Of a stretch of 64,000 bases of DNA, positions 51,824 to 60,808 are shown in pieces. The position numbers and the translations under genes were made by a program. The stretch spans positions 310,001-374,000 of the forward strand of contig NZ_JAAXMS010000003.1 of NCBI RefSeq assembly GCF_012290005.1. The letters are read 5' to 3'. Numbering within the stretch: position 1 is the first letter of the stretch; each line of letters begins with the position of its first letter. Origin of the DNA: Crateriforma spongiae (lineage in GTDB: Bacteria > Planctomycetota > Planctomycetia > Pirellulales > Pirellulaceae). The notes under the pieces were generated by a model that was not told where the DNA came from, ran no database searches, and saw only the letters and a list, made by a program, of their open reading frames with translations.

Positions 51824-52423
51824 GTCGGAATCCGTCTGGCGGTGAAGATTGAAAGTGACTTGCGATGGCAACGCGTTGGAGGTTAGCCGGGCGTCCAGTG
51901 TTGGCCCGACGTCCACACGAAAGGCCCTTGCCGGCAACCCAAACGCGGTGGGACCGAAACGGCCAGTCCCGCCGCCGCGGCCGCAACGCCCTGCGGTGGG
52001 AATCGCACGCGTTTGCAAGCACCTGTGGTGCGTGCACGTCGTCGGCATGGTTGTTTTCGCATCCGTCGCATGCCGTCGGTTTGGCGTGCAGCTGAGATGC
52101 CAAAAGCCCCTGCGACCAGCCTTTGCCCGTGTTCGCCCGACGATCGTTTCGGGCCGCCGAAGACGTTCCGAACCGCGCCGCCGCGTTCATGATACCGAAT
52201 GTGGGGCTCGAAACACGGGCATGCGGCGTCGTCGGTTCCCCAATTCGGGGGCTGGTGGCTGCCCCCGCAAAGATTCGCCCACCCGCAGGACCCGACACCC
52301 GAATTGGTGGCGGCCAAGGCCGGGCCGGACAGTGAAGTAGACCGTTTGCCGCTTGGTCGATAGCCTAAGCGCACGGGATTCAGGGAAAGATCCCCCTATT
52401 TCGCCCTCGTTTTTGCTCACCCC
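51824..52423. other. 600-bp gene-free region with competing stem structures
   Basis: This is the upstream region of both transaldolase (minus) and the RND exporter (plus). Open frames here on both strands are Arg/Pro-rich, overlap each other and resemble nothing known, so none was called. At 52240-52249 CCAATTCGGG pairs exactly with CCCGAATTGG at 52298-52307. A second stem, CGGGGGC (52246-52252) with GCCCCCG (52261-52267), shares bases with the first, so the two exclude each other. This could be a regulatory leader for the plus-strand genes, which begin at 52424, or chance in GC-rich DNA. Confidence 0.4.
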
Positions 52424-55400
52424 ATGCGTCCATCGTTGCTCGACCGTCGCGGCCCCTTGAACGGATCGTACGCGCTCTGGGTGTTGATGATTTTCTTCTT
52501 TCTGTTGCCCTTCGGGTTCCAGGCGGCTCGGCTGAGCCTGCAGAAACGAGAAAACGATGTGAAGGATTGGTTGCCCAGCGACTTTTCCGAAACGACCGAA
52601 CTGGAATGGTTTGCGAGTCATTTTGCGGGTGAGAGTTTTGTCTTGGCGACTTGGCCGGGGTGTACCGCCGACGACCAGCGGCTGAAGCTGCTGGAACAGA
52701 AAATCCGCCACGAATCCTTGCAGGTCGACTGGGCCGCCCAGGAAGCCGGGCATCCGGAATGGTCGGACGAAGAAACTCAGGACCGAATTCGGGCCCGCCA
52801 ATTGGGCCAGGAAATGGGGTTGCTGTATCCCGGCGAAGGGCTGAACGATTGGGGCGGGCTGGACGAAAAATGGCTGCAGTCGGCCGACGGCGGTTGGTAT
52901 TACCTGACACCCGACGGCAAGCTTTATCGTTGGGAAGGATCGATGACCGGGCCGGCCGGATTGGTCCGCGCGGTCCAGCGAGCCATCGGAAGGTTCGAAC
53001 TGAAAGGTCAGTTCATCACCGCGCTTGGTCCGCCCGGTGACCAGGACACGATCAATCCGTTTCATAACGATCCGACGTTGTTGTGCGCACCGTTGTTTGC
53101 CGGCGTCCAAACCGGTGCGACGATCGTCGACGATTTGGCCAGCGAAGGTGGTTCGCTGTGGCCGATCGACCTGACCGCCGCCGACCGTCGCGAAACGGTG
53201 GCCCGTCGACGTGCGATGGAACGCTTGAGTGGATCGTTGTTCGCGCCGGCGGTGCCGCACGGATTTGACTGGACAGTCGAAGCGTTCGCTCGCGTCGTTC
53301 GCGAGGATCCCGAAAACGGGATCGGTCCTGAGGATCCGCTGCCGGAAGACTTTGCCCAAACCATCGGCGACGCCATGCAGCGTTTTGCCGACGAGAATAC
53401 CGACGGCGACGTCGCCCAGATCGCGGAGGCCCCGACCGAGGTTCAAGCCGATGCCTGGTATGCGGTCTTCGATGCATTGCAGGTCGATGCACCGGAGCGT
53501 ATGACGGCGATCGTCGTGACGTTGACCGATCTGGCCAAAGACCACTTGGCGTTTGCCCTGGGCCGCGGCGTGCTGGGCGGTCCACGCGGCCGGTTATTGC
53601 AACTGGCCGAGGAATGTGGATTGTCCGCCGCCCCGCCACCGTCGATGGCACCACCGCCGTTCAACCGGCCGCGGCCCGAATCGGTCGGCGGTCTGCCGCC
53701 GCTGCGGATGGGTGGCCCGCCGGTGGACAACGTGGCGATCGACGAAGAAGGCAGCGTGACCCTGGTCCGCTTGGTCGGCTACAGCGTCTTGGTCGGCGTC
53801 GTGTTGTCCTATCTTTGCTTTGCCAGCGTCAAAGTCACACTGATGGTGTTCGTCGTGGGCGGAACCGCGGCGATGCTTAGCATGGCGTTTGTCGGCTGGA
53901 CCAACGGACGTGTCGACGCGATTTTGATGAGCATGCCGTCATTGGTGTACGTCCTGGGATTGTCCGGGGCGATTCACGTCATCAATTACTATCGCGATGA
54001 AGTGCGCAGCGGTGGGCGTACCGGTGCGGCCGGACGTGCGCTGCGTCACGCGATCGGTCCGTGTTCGTTGGCGGCTGCGACGACCGCCATCGGCTTGGCA
54101 TCTCTGTCGACCAGCAACTTGGTCCCGATCAGCAACTTTGGTTTGTATTCGGCGATCGGTGTGGTCGCGACGTTGGCGATTCTGTTCACCTACTTGCCCG
54201 CCGCTCTGAACGTATTCACCCCGGTGATCGGAGCCACCGAACCGAATCAATCCGGCCCGAACGAGAGCAGTTCAAACCAATCCGGCCCGAAGGACGGGGG
54301 CACCGAGGTCACGGTGGGAACCAATCCCATGGCGGCTTGGTGGGCAGGCGTGGGACGCTGGATCACGCGATACCACGCGCCGGTCGCCATCGTTTGTGCA
54401 CTGGTCATGGCGGTCGTCTCGGTCGGCGTTTTCAAGATCAATACGTCCGTCCAATTGCTGAAACTGTTCGACCAAGACGCTCGGATCATCCGCGACTATG
54501 CATGGATCGAAAAGGAATTCGGCAAACTGGTGCCGATGGAATTGGTGGTCCGCATGCCGCCGTCGATTCAAAAGGAATCTTCGTTGGCGTTGTCGATCAC
54601 CGGCGATGGCGATGTATCCGAATCGTTGGATACCAACGACGACGCGTTGGCGTCGAACGAAATCGTCGACGTGACCACACTGCCGCTGTTGGAACGAATC
54701 GAAGCGGTGTCGCGGATTCGTCGCGTGGTGCACAAGACGTTGGGTGAAGCCGGCGCGGACGTCGTCGGCCAGGCGATGAGCGTGGATACGTTCTTGCCGC
54801 CGTTACCCGGTCCGGCGTCCAGCAATCTGTCGGCCACGGGGATGACTCGGCGTCGGATGCAGAATGAGTTGGCCGAACAGTACCAACAGCTTGCCGACAG
54901 CGATTATTTCCGTGTCGAAGAAGACGGTCCATTTGCCGGCAGCGAACTGTGGCGAATCAGTTTACGTGTCGGTGCGTTGACCGACGTCGATTACGGTCAA
55001 TTCATCTCGTCGTTGCGATTGGCGACCGAACCGGTGTTGCGAGCCTATGACACGCGCGATGCGTTACTGCGTGGTTTGGCCGATGCGGGAATCAAGACAA
55101 CGGCCAAAGATCGTCCGCTGGTATGGATGGTCGGCAACGAACATCCCGCGACCATCGACGACAGCGTGTTGACCGTTCGATCGACCGACGACGAACAGCT
55201 GCCCGGTCAGGTTCGGGTCGATACCGAGGCGATTTTCTTGTCAGTGCTGGGCGAACTGTTGGCTTACGAAAACGTCCGTGCGGGATGGTTCGATCCTGAT
55301 CAAGACGATCGCTTTGAAGACGTTGATTCGCAGCAGTGGCAACGAACGGTCGAAAAAGCCGATGCGGTGGTCTACTTGGGCGCCGAATCGGTCGGATTGG

Positions 55401-56365
55401 ACAAGCTGGCCGATGCCAAAGTGCTGGTCGATGCCCAACGGATCCGGCTCAGCCAGCCCCAACCGATTTTGACCGATGGCTATCCGGATGTTTCAGGTGA
55501 CGGTGCCGTACAAGTCGTCTACACCGGCGTCGTGCCGGTCGTTTACAAGGCACAGCGGACGTTGCTTGGCAGCCTTGCCGAATCCATCGGATTGGCGTTC
55601 GTCTTGATCGCCGCAGTGATGATGGTGTTGTTGAATCCGGGCCGAGGCATCGCCCAGCGTTGGCATCCCAGTCGACTGTTCTCGGGTGCGGCCGCCGGGT
55701 GCGTATCGATGATCCCCAACATGTTCCCCGTGTTGTTGGTTTTCGGCGCGATGGGGCATTTGAACCAATGGATGCCGGGCCAGTTCTTGGTGGACATCGG
55801 AACGATGATGACCGCATCGGTGGCGATGGGCGTCGCGGTGGACGACACGATTCACTTTCTGTCGTGGTTCCGCTCGTATTTGGACGAAGGCATGTCACGT
55901 CGCGATGCGGTGATCGAGACCTATCGACGCGTGGGCCCCGCGATGACGCAGACGACGATCGTCGGTGGCTTGGGGCTGTTCGTGTTCGCGTTGTCGACGT
56001 TCACGCCCACACAGCGGTTTGGTTCGCTGATGCTGATCCTGTTGGGGGCGGCGTTGATCGGTGATTTGGTGTTCTTGCCCGCTTTGTTGGTCGGTCCGTT
56101 GGGACGCTGTTTCCGTCCCCGCGACCCGAAACCGGCCACCCCCGATCCGATGCCCACCTATGATGGCACCGACGACGATTCGTCCGGCAGCGACAGCGAC
56201 ACGCCGACGGCACAGCCCGGGCAACCATCCAAGGCTGATGACGCGATGGAGGTCACCGCCCAGGACCAAACCGTTGCCATCATTGACCGTGATGAGTTAC
56301 CAAGGTTGAAGCTGCATCGGCCGCCTGCGAGCGAACCGTCCGATTCGCTGCCCAAGCGTCGTTGA
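52424..56365 (+). CDS. RND/MMPL-family exporter, 1313 residues
   Basis: ATG 52424. First membrane segment near residues 18-38 (YALWVLMIFFFLLPFGFQAARL), a large periplasmic loop to ~450, five segments to ~610 (LVRLVGYSVLVGVVLSYLCFASVKVTLMVFVVGGTAAMLSMAF, SMPSLVYVLGLSGAIHVINYYRDE), then a second half with the same plan: a segment near 650-670, a loop, and final segments including MGVAVDDTIHFLSWFRSYLDEGMSRRDAVIETYRRVGPAMTQTTIVGGLGLFVFALSTFTPTQRFG. This is the MMPL/sterol-sensing type. The C-terminal tail is Asp/Ser-rich and cytoplasmic. Proton-driven export of a lipid or hydrophobic molecule is expected; the substrate is unknown. The fhc genes follow after 46 bp. Confidence 0.9.
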   Translation: MRPSLLDRRGPLNGSYALWVLMIFFFLLPFGFQAARLSLQKRENDVKDWLPSDFSETTELEWFASHFAGESFVLATWPGCTADDQRLKLLEQKIRHESLQVDWAAQEAGHPEWSDEETQDRIRARQLGQEMGLLYPGEGLNDWGGLDEKWLQSADGGWYYLTPDGKLYRWEGSMTGPAGLVRAVQRAIGRFELKGQFITALGPPGDQDTINPFHNDPTLLCAPLFAGVQTGATIVDDLASEGGSLWPIDLTAADRRETVARRRAMERLSGSLFAPAVPHGFDWTVEAFARVVREDPENGIGPEDPLPEDFAQTIGDAMQRFADENTDGDVAQIAEAPTEVQADAWYAVFDALQVDAPERMTAIVVTLTDLAKDHLAFALGRGVLGGPRGRLLQLAEECGLSAAPPPSMAPPPFNRPRPESVGGLPPLRMGGPPVDNVAIDEEGSVTLVRLVGYSVLVGVVLSYLCFASVKVTLMVFVVGGTAAMLSMAFVGWTNGRVDAILMSMPSLVYVLGLSGAIHVINYYRDEVRSGGRTGAAGRALRHAIGPCSLAAATTAIGLASLSTSNLVPISNFGLYSAIGVVATLAILFTYLPAALNVFTPVIGATEPNQSGPNESSSNQSGPKDGGTEVTVGTNPMAAWWAGVGRWITRYHAPVAIVCALVMAVVSVGVFKINTSVQLLKLFDQDARIIRDYAWIEKEFGKLVPMELVVRMPPSIQKESSLALSITGDGDVSESLDTNDDALASNEIVDVTTLPLLERIEAVSRIRRVVHKTLGEAGADVVGQAMSVDTFLPPLPGPASSNLSATGMTRRRMQNELAEQYQQLADSDYFRVEEDGPFAGSELWRISLRVGALTDVDYGQFISSLRLATEPVLRAYDTRDALLRGLADAGIKTTAKDRPLVWMVGNEHPATIDDSVLTVRSTDDEQLPGQVRVDTEAIFLSVLGELLAYENVRAGWFDPDQDDRFEDVDSQQWQRTVEKADAVVYLGAESVGLDKLADAKVLVDAQRIRLSQPQPILTDGYPDVSGDGAVQVVYTGVVPVVYKAQRTLLGSLAESIGLAFVLIAAVMMVLLNPGRGIAQRWHPSRLFSGAAAGCVSMIPNMFPVLLVFGAMGHLNQWMPGQFLVDIGTMMTASVAMGVAVDDTIHFLSWFRSYLDEGMSRRDAVIETYRRVGPAMTQTTIVGGLGLFVFALSTFTPTQRFGSLMLILLGAALIGDLVFLPALLVGPLGRCFRPRDPKPATPDPMPTYDGTDDDSSGSDSDTPTAQPGQPSKADDAMEVTAQDQTVAIIDRDELPRLKLHRPPASEPSDSLPKRR

Positions 56366-56411
56366 ACGCTCGGCCGTTTCGTTGACATCGTTTTTCGTTT
56401 AGGCCCCATCG

Positions 56412-58100
56412 ATGCGCACCTTCATTCGCGGCGGACGCTTGATCGATCCCAGCCAAGGTCTGGATCGCGTTGCCGACCTGGTGATCGTCGATGGGCGAAT
56501 CGATGCGGTCCAATCGCCCGATGCAACCGGCGCGGCGGCAGTGGATGTTTCGTCGGACCATGCGATCGATGCTAGGGATTGTCTGGTCATGGCCGGTGGC
56601 ATCGATGTGCACACGCACATCGGCGGCGGTAAAGTGGCTTTGGCGCGTTTGCTGTTGCAAGACCTGACCGATGGACCGGAAAGTGAATTCCTGCCATCGC
56701 CCACGGTGGCCGCACAGCGTTACCTGCAGATGGGATACACGTCTTGCTTTGAACCGGCCGTGTTGCCGTGCAACGCGCGAGCCGCGCATGCGGAAATGGC
56801 ATTGGCCCATGGTTTGGACACCGGCGGATATTGCTTGTTGGGCAATGATGATCTGTTGCTGCAGATGATCGGCGATGATGTCCCCCAAGCGATGGTCAAC
56901 GATTATGTCGCCGCGATGGTGGCTGCCACGCAGTGCATTGCGGTCAAAGTGGTCAATCCGGGCGGCATCAATGCGTTCAAGTACAACGTTCGCGATTTGG
57001 ATGTGGATACACCGCATCCACGTTATGGCGTCACCCCGTCAAAGATCATTCGCACCCTTTGTCGTGCCGTTTACGAAATCGGATTGCCGCATCCGCTGCA
57101 TGTTCATTGCAGCAACCTGGGTGTGCCCGGCAACATCGCTTCGACCATCAAAACGATCGAAGCCGCCGATGGTTTGCCGATCCATCTGACGCACGTTCAA
57201 TTTCATTGCTACGGCGACGATGGCCCCTACGGCATGTCGTCGGCCGCCCAACAGTTGGTCCGGGCGATGCAAAAGCATCCCAACGTCACCGTTGATGTCG
57301 GCCAAATCATGTTCGGCCAAACCGTTACGATCAGTGGGGACACGGCCCATCAGTGTGCCAATCACCGTCATGCCAAGCCCCGGAAATCCGCCTTGGTGGA
57401 CATCGAATGCGAAGCCGGTTGTGGTGTGGTGCCGTTTCGGTATCGACGCCGGCAGTTTGTGCACAGTTTGCAGTGGGCCATTGGGCTGGAACTGTTCTTG
57501 ATGATCGACGATCCGGAACGCGTGTTCTTGACGACCGATCATCCCAACGGTGCACCGTTCACCAGTTATCCGCACCTGATTCGGTTGTTGGCCGACCACA
57601 GCTTTCGCGAAACCGCATTGGCCGAAATTCACACCGATGCCGCGGCCGCCAGCGACCTGTCCGGTTTGGATCGTCAGTACACGATCAACGAACTGGTGGC
57701 GATGACGCGTGTCGGACCGTCGAAGATTTTGGGCCTGGGCGATACCGGGACCCTGCGGCCAGGGGCACCGGCCGACGTCGTCGTGTATCCCCAGCGGTCG
57801 ACTTGGGACCTGACGTTTGCCCACGCAAAATATGTGCTGAAGTCGGGGCGATGTATCGCCGGCACCGATGCGTCATCAACGGCGAATGGGCGACCGCAGG
57901 TTTCCACCGCGGCGGAATCGCTGCACCGCACGCACCGTGTGGATCTGTCTTTGGATACGGCTGCGTGGAAATCGATCGTTCGCCGGTATCCCCAGGCCGG
58001 TGCAGCGGCCTTTGATCGACTTGCCATCAGCGATGATGAAATGCGGACTCAATTGGGGTCGGCATTGGTGAACCATGCGCCCCGGCCACGGCAACGCTGA
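56412..58100 (+). CDS. fhcA: Formylmethanofuran dehydrogenase/hydrolase subunit A
   Basis: 562 residues from ATG 56412. Amidohydrolase-fold subunit: IRGGRLIDPSQGLDRVADLVIVDGRID, CLVMAGGIDVHTHIGGGK (metal His67, His69), AVKVVNPGGINAFKYN (candidate carbamylated Lys), PHPLHVHCSNLGVPGNIASTIKTIEAADGLPIHLTHVQFH and TTDHPNGAPFTSYPHLIRLLAD. In the bacterial formyltransferase/hydrolase complex, FhcA hydrolyses the formyl group carried by methanofuran to formate, part of tetrahydromethanopterin-linked formaldehyde oxidation. It is the first of fhcA-fhcD-fhcC, 46 bp after the RND gene. Confidence 0.93.
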   Translation: MRTFIRGGRLIDPSQGLDRVADLVIVDGRIDAVQSPDATGAAAVDVSSDHAIDARDCLVMAGGIDVHTHIGGGKVALARLLLQDLTDGPESEFLPSPTVAAQRYLQMGYTSCFEPAVLPCNARAAHAEMALAHGLDTGGYCLLGNDDLLLQMIGDDVPQAMVNDYVAAMVAATQCIAVKVVNPGGINAFKYNVRDLDVDTPHPRYGVTPSKIIRTLCRAVYEIGLPHPLHVHCSNLGVPGNIASTIKTIEAADGLPIHLTHVQFHCYGDDGPYGMSSAAQQLVRAMQKHPNVTVDVGQIMFGQTVTISGDTAHQCANHRHAKPRKSALVDIECEAGCGVVPFRYRRRQFVHSLQWAIGLELFLMIDDPERVFLTTDHPNGAPFTSYPHLIRLLADHSFRETALAEIHTDAAAASDLSGLDRQYTINELVAMTRVGPSKILGLGDTGTLRPGAPADVVVYPQRSTWDLTFAHAKYVLKSGRCIAGTDASSTANGRPQVSTAAESLHRTHRVDLSLDTAAWKSIVRRYPQAGAAAFDRLAISDDEMRTQLGSALVNHAPRPRQR

Positions 58101-58144
58101 CGTCATAGACTGTTTGTAACACACCGAAGGGATCGAACACGGCG

Positions 58145-59107
58145 ATGCAGATCAACGGCGTCACCATCGACGACACGTTTGCCGAAGCTTTCGATATGAA
58201 AGCGACACGGCTTGTGGTGACAGGACAAGATCCCTGGTGGGTGTCGCGTGCCTGTGACGCATTGACCGGTTTCGGCACCAGTGTGATCGCTTGTGGTGTT
58301 GAAATCGACGTCGAACAAACGCTTGCACCGGATCAAACACCTGATGGTCGTCCCGGTGCGATGGTGTTGGCGTTCGCCGCGTCGGGGACGGAATTGCGGA
58401 AACAAATCCCGACCCGTTGCGGCCAGTGCGTCCTGACCTGCCCGACCACTGCGGTGTTTGACGGAACTGGCGACCTGAGCGTTCCCGTGCACCGCGATGA
58501 TCCGGTTCCGCTGGGCAAATCGTTGCGATTCTTTGGCGACGGTCATCAGATCAGTAAATCGATCGATGCCGTTCGGTACTGGCGAATCCCCGTGATGGAT
58601 GGTGAATTTGTTTGCCAGCACGACCTTGGGTGGTTTTCGGGCATTGGCGGCGGCAACTTTCTGTTGTGCGGTGATTCGGTTGCGGTGGTGGCCGATGCCT
58701 GTCGTGCGGCAACCGAGGCGATCGCATCGCTGCCCGGCGTGATCACGCCATTTCCCGGCGGGGCGACTCGCAGTGGTTCCAAGGTGGGTTCAAAGTACGA
58801 TGCCTTGTTCGCATCGACCAACGAAGCGTTCTGTCCAACGCTGCGGCATTTGCCCCAATCCCAGATCGATGCCCAGACGCACGCCGTGTTGGAAGTGGTG
58901 ATCGATGGTGTCAATCACGCCAGCATCGCCAACGCCACCCGGGTCGGCATCTTGGCAGCCGCAAAGAAGTGCGGTTCCCAGGGGTTGCACCGGATCACCG
59001 CGGGAAACTATGGCGGAAAGCTGGGTAAACACCACTTTCATTTGCATGCTTTGTTGTCCGAACCCGCCGTAAGTTCCGACTCATCGGCCGAGGACGCATC
59101 GTCATGA
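58145..59107 (+). CDS. fhcD: Formylmethanofuran:tetrahydromethanopterin formyltransferase
   Basis: 320 residues from ATG 58145. MQINGVTIDDTFAEAFDMKATRLVVTG is the classic Ftr start; TGFGTSVIACGVEIDVEQTL, TRCGQCVLTCPTTAVFDG, GKSLRFFGDGHQISK, RYWRIPVMDGEFVCQ, GGGNFLLCGDSVAVVADACRAATEAI, PFPGGATRSGSKVGSKYDAL and GVNHASIANATRVGILAAAKKCGSQGLHRITAGNYGGKLGKHHFHLHAL fill the whole family length. It moves the formyl group between tetrahydromethanopterin and methanofuran. It overlaps fhcC by four bases (ATGA). Confidence 0.96.
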   Translation: MQINGVTIDDTFAEAFDMKATRLVVTGQDPWWVSRACDALTGFGTSVIACGVEIDVEQTLAPDQTPDGRPGAMVLAFAASGTELRKQIPTRCGQCVLTCPTTAVFDGTGDLSVPVHRDDPVPLGKSLRFFGDGHQISKSIDAVRYWRIPVMDGEFVCQHDLGWFSGIGGGNFLLCGDSVAVVADACRAATEAIASLPGVITPFPGGATRSGSKVGSKYDALFASTNEAFCPTLRHLPQSQIDAQTHAVLEVVIDGVNHASIANATRVGILAAAKKCGSQGLHRITAGNYGGKLGKHHFHLHALLSEPAVSSDSSAEDASS

Positions 59108-59904
59108 AGTCATGGAAGCTTTCGCTGCGGCAGAAACCACGTCAACGCATCGACGCTCGCGTGATCGGTTTGCAGGCTTTCGCCACGATGACCATCGACC
59201 AAGTCCGTCGCACTCGCCTGTCGGTCGGGCACGAATCGGTCGAATTGGCGGAGTATTTCAAGGTCGAAGATCGGACGTCGGAACGACCATGCATCATTGT
59301 CGAAGGTGATTTGAGCCAGTTTGATCACTTGGCATCCGGGCATCATGGCGGGCGGTTTGAAATCCAAGGCAATGTCGGGCATGACTTGGCGTCCGGCATG
59401 TCGGGCGGCGAAGTCATCGTGCACGGTGATGCGGGTGATCGTGTCGGTGGCCCGGTCGACCACGGGCGTGTCGGCATGTCGGGCGGCAAAGTCGTGATCG
59501 CCGGCGATGCCGGACGTCGCGCCGGAATTCGCATGCGTCGTGGAGATCTGTGGATCAACGGTGATGTGATGCCGGGCGTCGGGGCCTGGATGATCGCGGG
59601 CACGATCGTCATCGGTGGTCGAATCGTTGCCTCCGGCGATGACGGCGGCCGGGTCGGTTATGGCATGCGACGCGGGACAATCGTTTGCGGCGAATTGTCG
59701 GCCACCGATCGCCAGCGATTCACCCCGCCGGTTCCGATGTGGACCGCCGTGATCGGCCCGATGCTGCGATCGGTCGAGTCTTGGAAGCCGCATTGTCCGA
59801 GGGTGGCCGAACGCTTTGCCCGCTTATCCGAATCTCTGGACTGTCTGCGTGGTGATTTGGCTGACGGCGGGATGGGAGAAATCTGGTTGCCGCCAAAGGA
59901 CTGA
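59104..59904 (+). CDS. fhcC: Formylmethanofuran dehydrogenase/hydrolase subunit C
   Basis: 266 residues from ATG 59104. A glutamate-synthase-C-like beta-helix with Gly-rich repeats: GGRFEIQGNVGHDLASGMSGGEVIVHGDAGDRVGGPVDHGRVGMSGGKVVIAGDAGRRAGIRMRRGDLWINGDVMPGVGAWMIAGTIVIGGRI. FhcC forms the structural part of the formyltransferase/hydrolase complex with FhcA and FhcD. The fourth subunit gene, fhcB, does not follow; the next gene is a cyclophilin. Translation is coupled to fhcD. Confidence 0.94.
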   Translation: MKSWKLSLRQKPRQRIDARVIGLQAFATMTIDQVRRTRLSVGHESVELAEYFKVEDRTSERPCIIVEGDLSQFDHLASGHHGGRFEIQGNVGHDLASGMSGGEVIVHGDAGDRVGGPVDHGRVGMSGGKVVIAGDAGRRAGIRMRRGDLWINGDVMPGVGAWMIAGTIVIGGRIVASGDDGGRVGYGMRRGTIVCGELSATDRQRFTPPVPMWTAVIGPMLRSVESWKPHCPRVAERFARLSESLDCLRGDLADGGMGEIWLPPKD

Positions 59905-60071
59905 TCTGGGCGGATGATTCCGGTTTTCTTCCTGCCGGTCGATTGCGTAGACTTGGGGCGACGCGAAAATTGAACCCGCCGTCAACGATGGCCAGACAAT
60001 TTTCGTGTGACGGTATGAAGCCCCGTTCCTTCCAAAATCCTGCCCCCAATTTCCAACGATTTGGACCCACG

Positions 60072-60695
60072 ATGTATCAACGATTCGTTTGCCTAGGTTT
60101 GGCGTTTGCGTCTCTGGTCGGATGTGCATTGGCCCCCAATGCGTCGGCCCAAGACGAAACCGTCAACGTGCTGTTGCAGACTTCCGAAGGCGACATCCTG
60201 TTGGAACTGAACAAGACCAAAGCCCCCAAGACGGTCGACAACTTCCTGAAGTACGTCGAAGACGACTTTTACAAAGGCACCGTTTTTCACCGCGTGATCA
60301 AGAACTTCATGATCCAAGGTGGTGGATTGGGCCCCGATTTGAAGAAGAAGCTGACTCGCAGCCCGATCCGCAATGAAGCCAGCAACGGTCTGTCCAACAA
60401 GACCTACACCGTCGCGATGGCGCGAACCGGCGATCCCCACAGCGCGACCGCGCAGTTCTTTATCAACGTGTCAGACCGTAACCCTAGTTTCCTGGACCGT
60501 GCCAATGCGGCCGACGGTTGGGGGTACGCGGTGTTTGGCAAAGTCATCGACGGGTTTGAAACCGTCGACAAGATCAAGTCAGTTCCCACCCAAGTGGCGC
60601 GGACCCCCGAAGGATTCCCGATGGAAGACGTGCCGGTCGAACCGGTGACCATTCTGGGCACCAAAGTGGTCAAGCAAGACAAACTGACCAAGTGA
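60072..60695 (+). CDS. Secreted peptidyl-prolyl cis-trans isomerase, cyclophilin type
   Basis: ATG 60072 starts a signal peptide (MYQRFVCLGLAFASLVGCALAPNASAQ); a lipoprotein is possible because LVGC could serve as a lipobox. 207 residues. VNVLLQTSEGDILLELNKTKAPKTVDNFLKYVEDDFYKGTVFHRVIKNFMIQGGGLGPDLKKK carries the FHRV..FM.QGG catalytic pattern, and SATAQFFINVSDRNPSFLD is the second signature. It speeds proline isomerisation of envelope proteins. The frame runs upstream to 59943, but that part has no signal or homology. Confidence 0.94.
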   Translation: MYQRFVCLGLAFASLVGCALAPNASAQDETVNVLLQTSEGDILLELNKTKAPKTVDNFLKYVEDDFYKGTVFHRVIKNFMIQGGGLGPDLKKKLTRSPIRNEASNGLSNKTYTVAMARTGDPHSATAQFFINVSDRNPSFLDRANAADGWGYAVFGKVIDGFETVDKIKSVPTQVARTPEGFPMEDVPVEPVTILGTKVVKQDKLTK

Positions 60696-60808
60696 TCCGC
60701 GTCGGATCGCCATGCTTCTGGGGGTGATGTCCGATCGGACTGGGCATCGCCCTTGCTGTGGCGGCACGGATTCTGCGATCATGCCGCCGAAATCAAGACA
60801 GTCTTTCC

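Noticed and set aside
51849-52374. Two 163-codon open frames on opposite strands in the gene-free region
   Set aside because: Both are Arg/Pro/Gly-rich without motifs or clear ribosome sites; more likely non-coding GC-rich DNA.
52187-53545. Long open frame on the minus strand opposite the RND exporter
   Set aside because: It mirrors the codon pattern of the RND gene, is Arg/Gln-rich and has no recognisable domain.
60698-60712. Short GATCCG/CGGATC stem after the cyclophilin gene
   Set aside because: Only 6 bp with a 3-base loop and no T-run; too weak to call a terminator.
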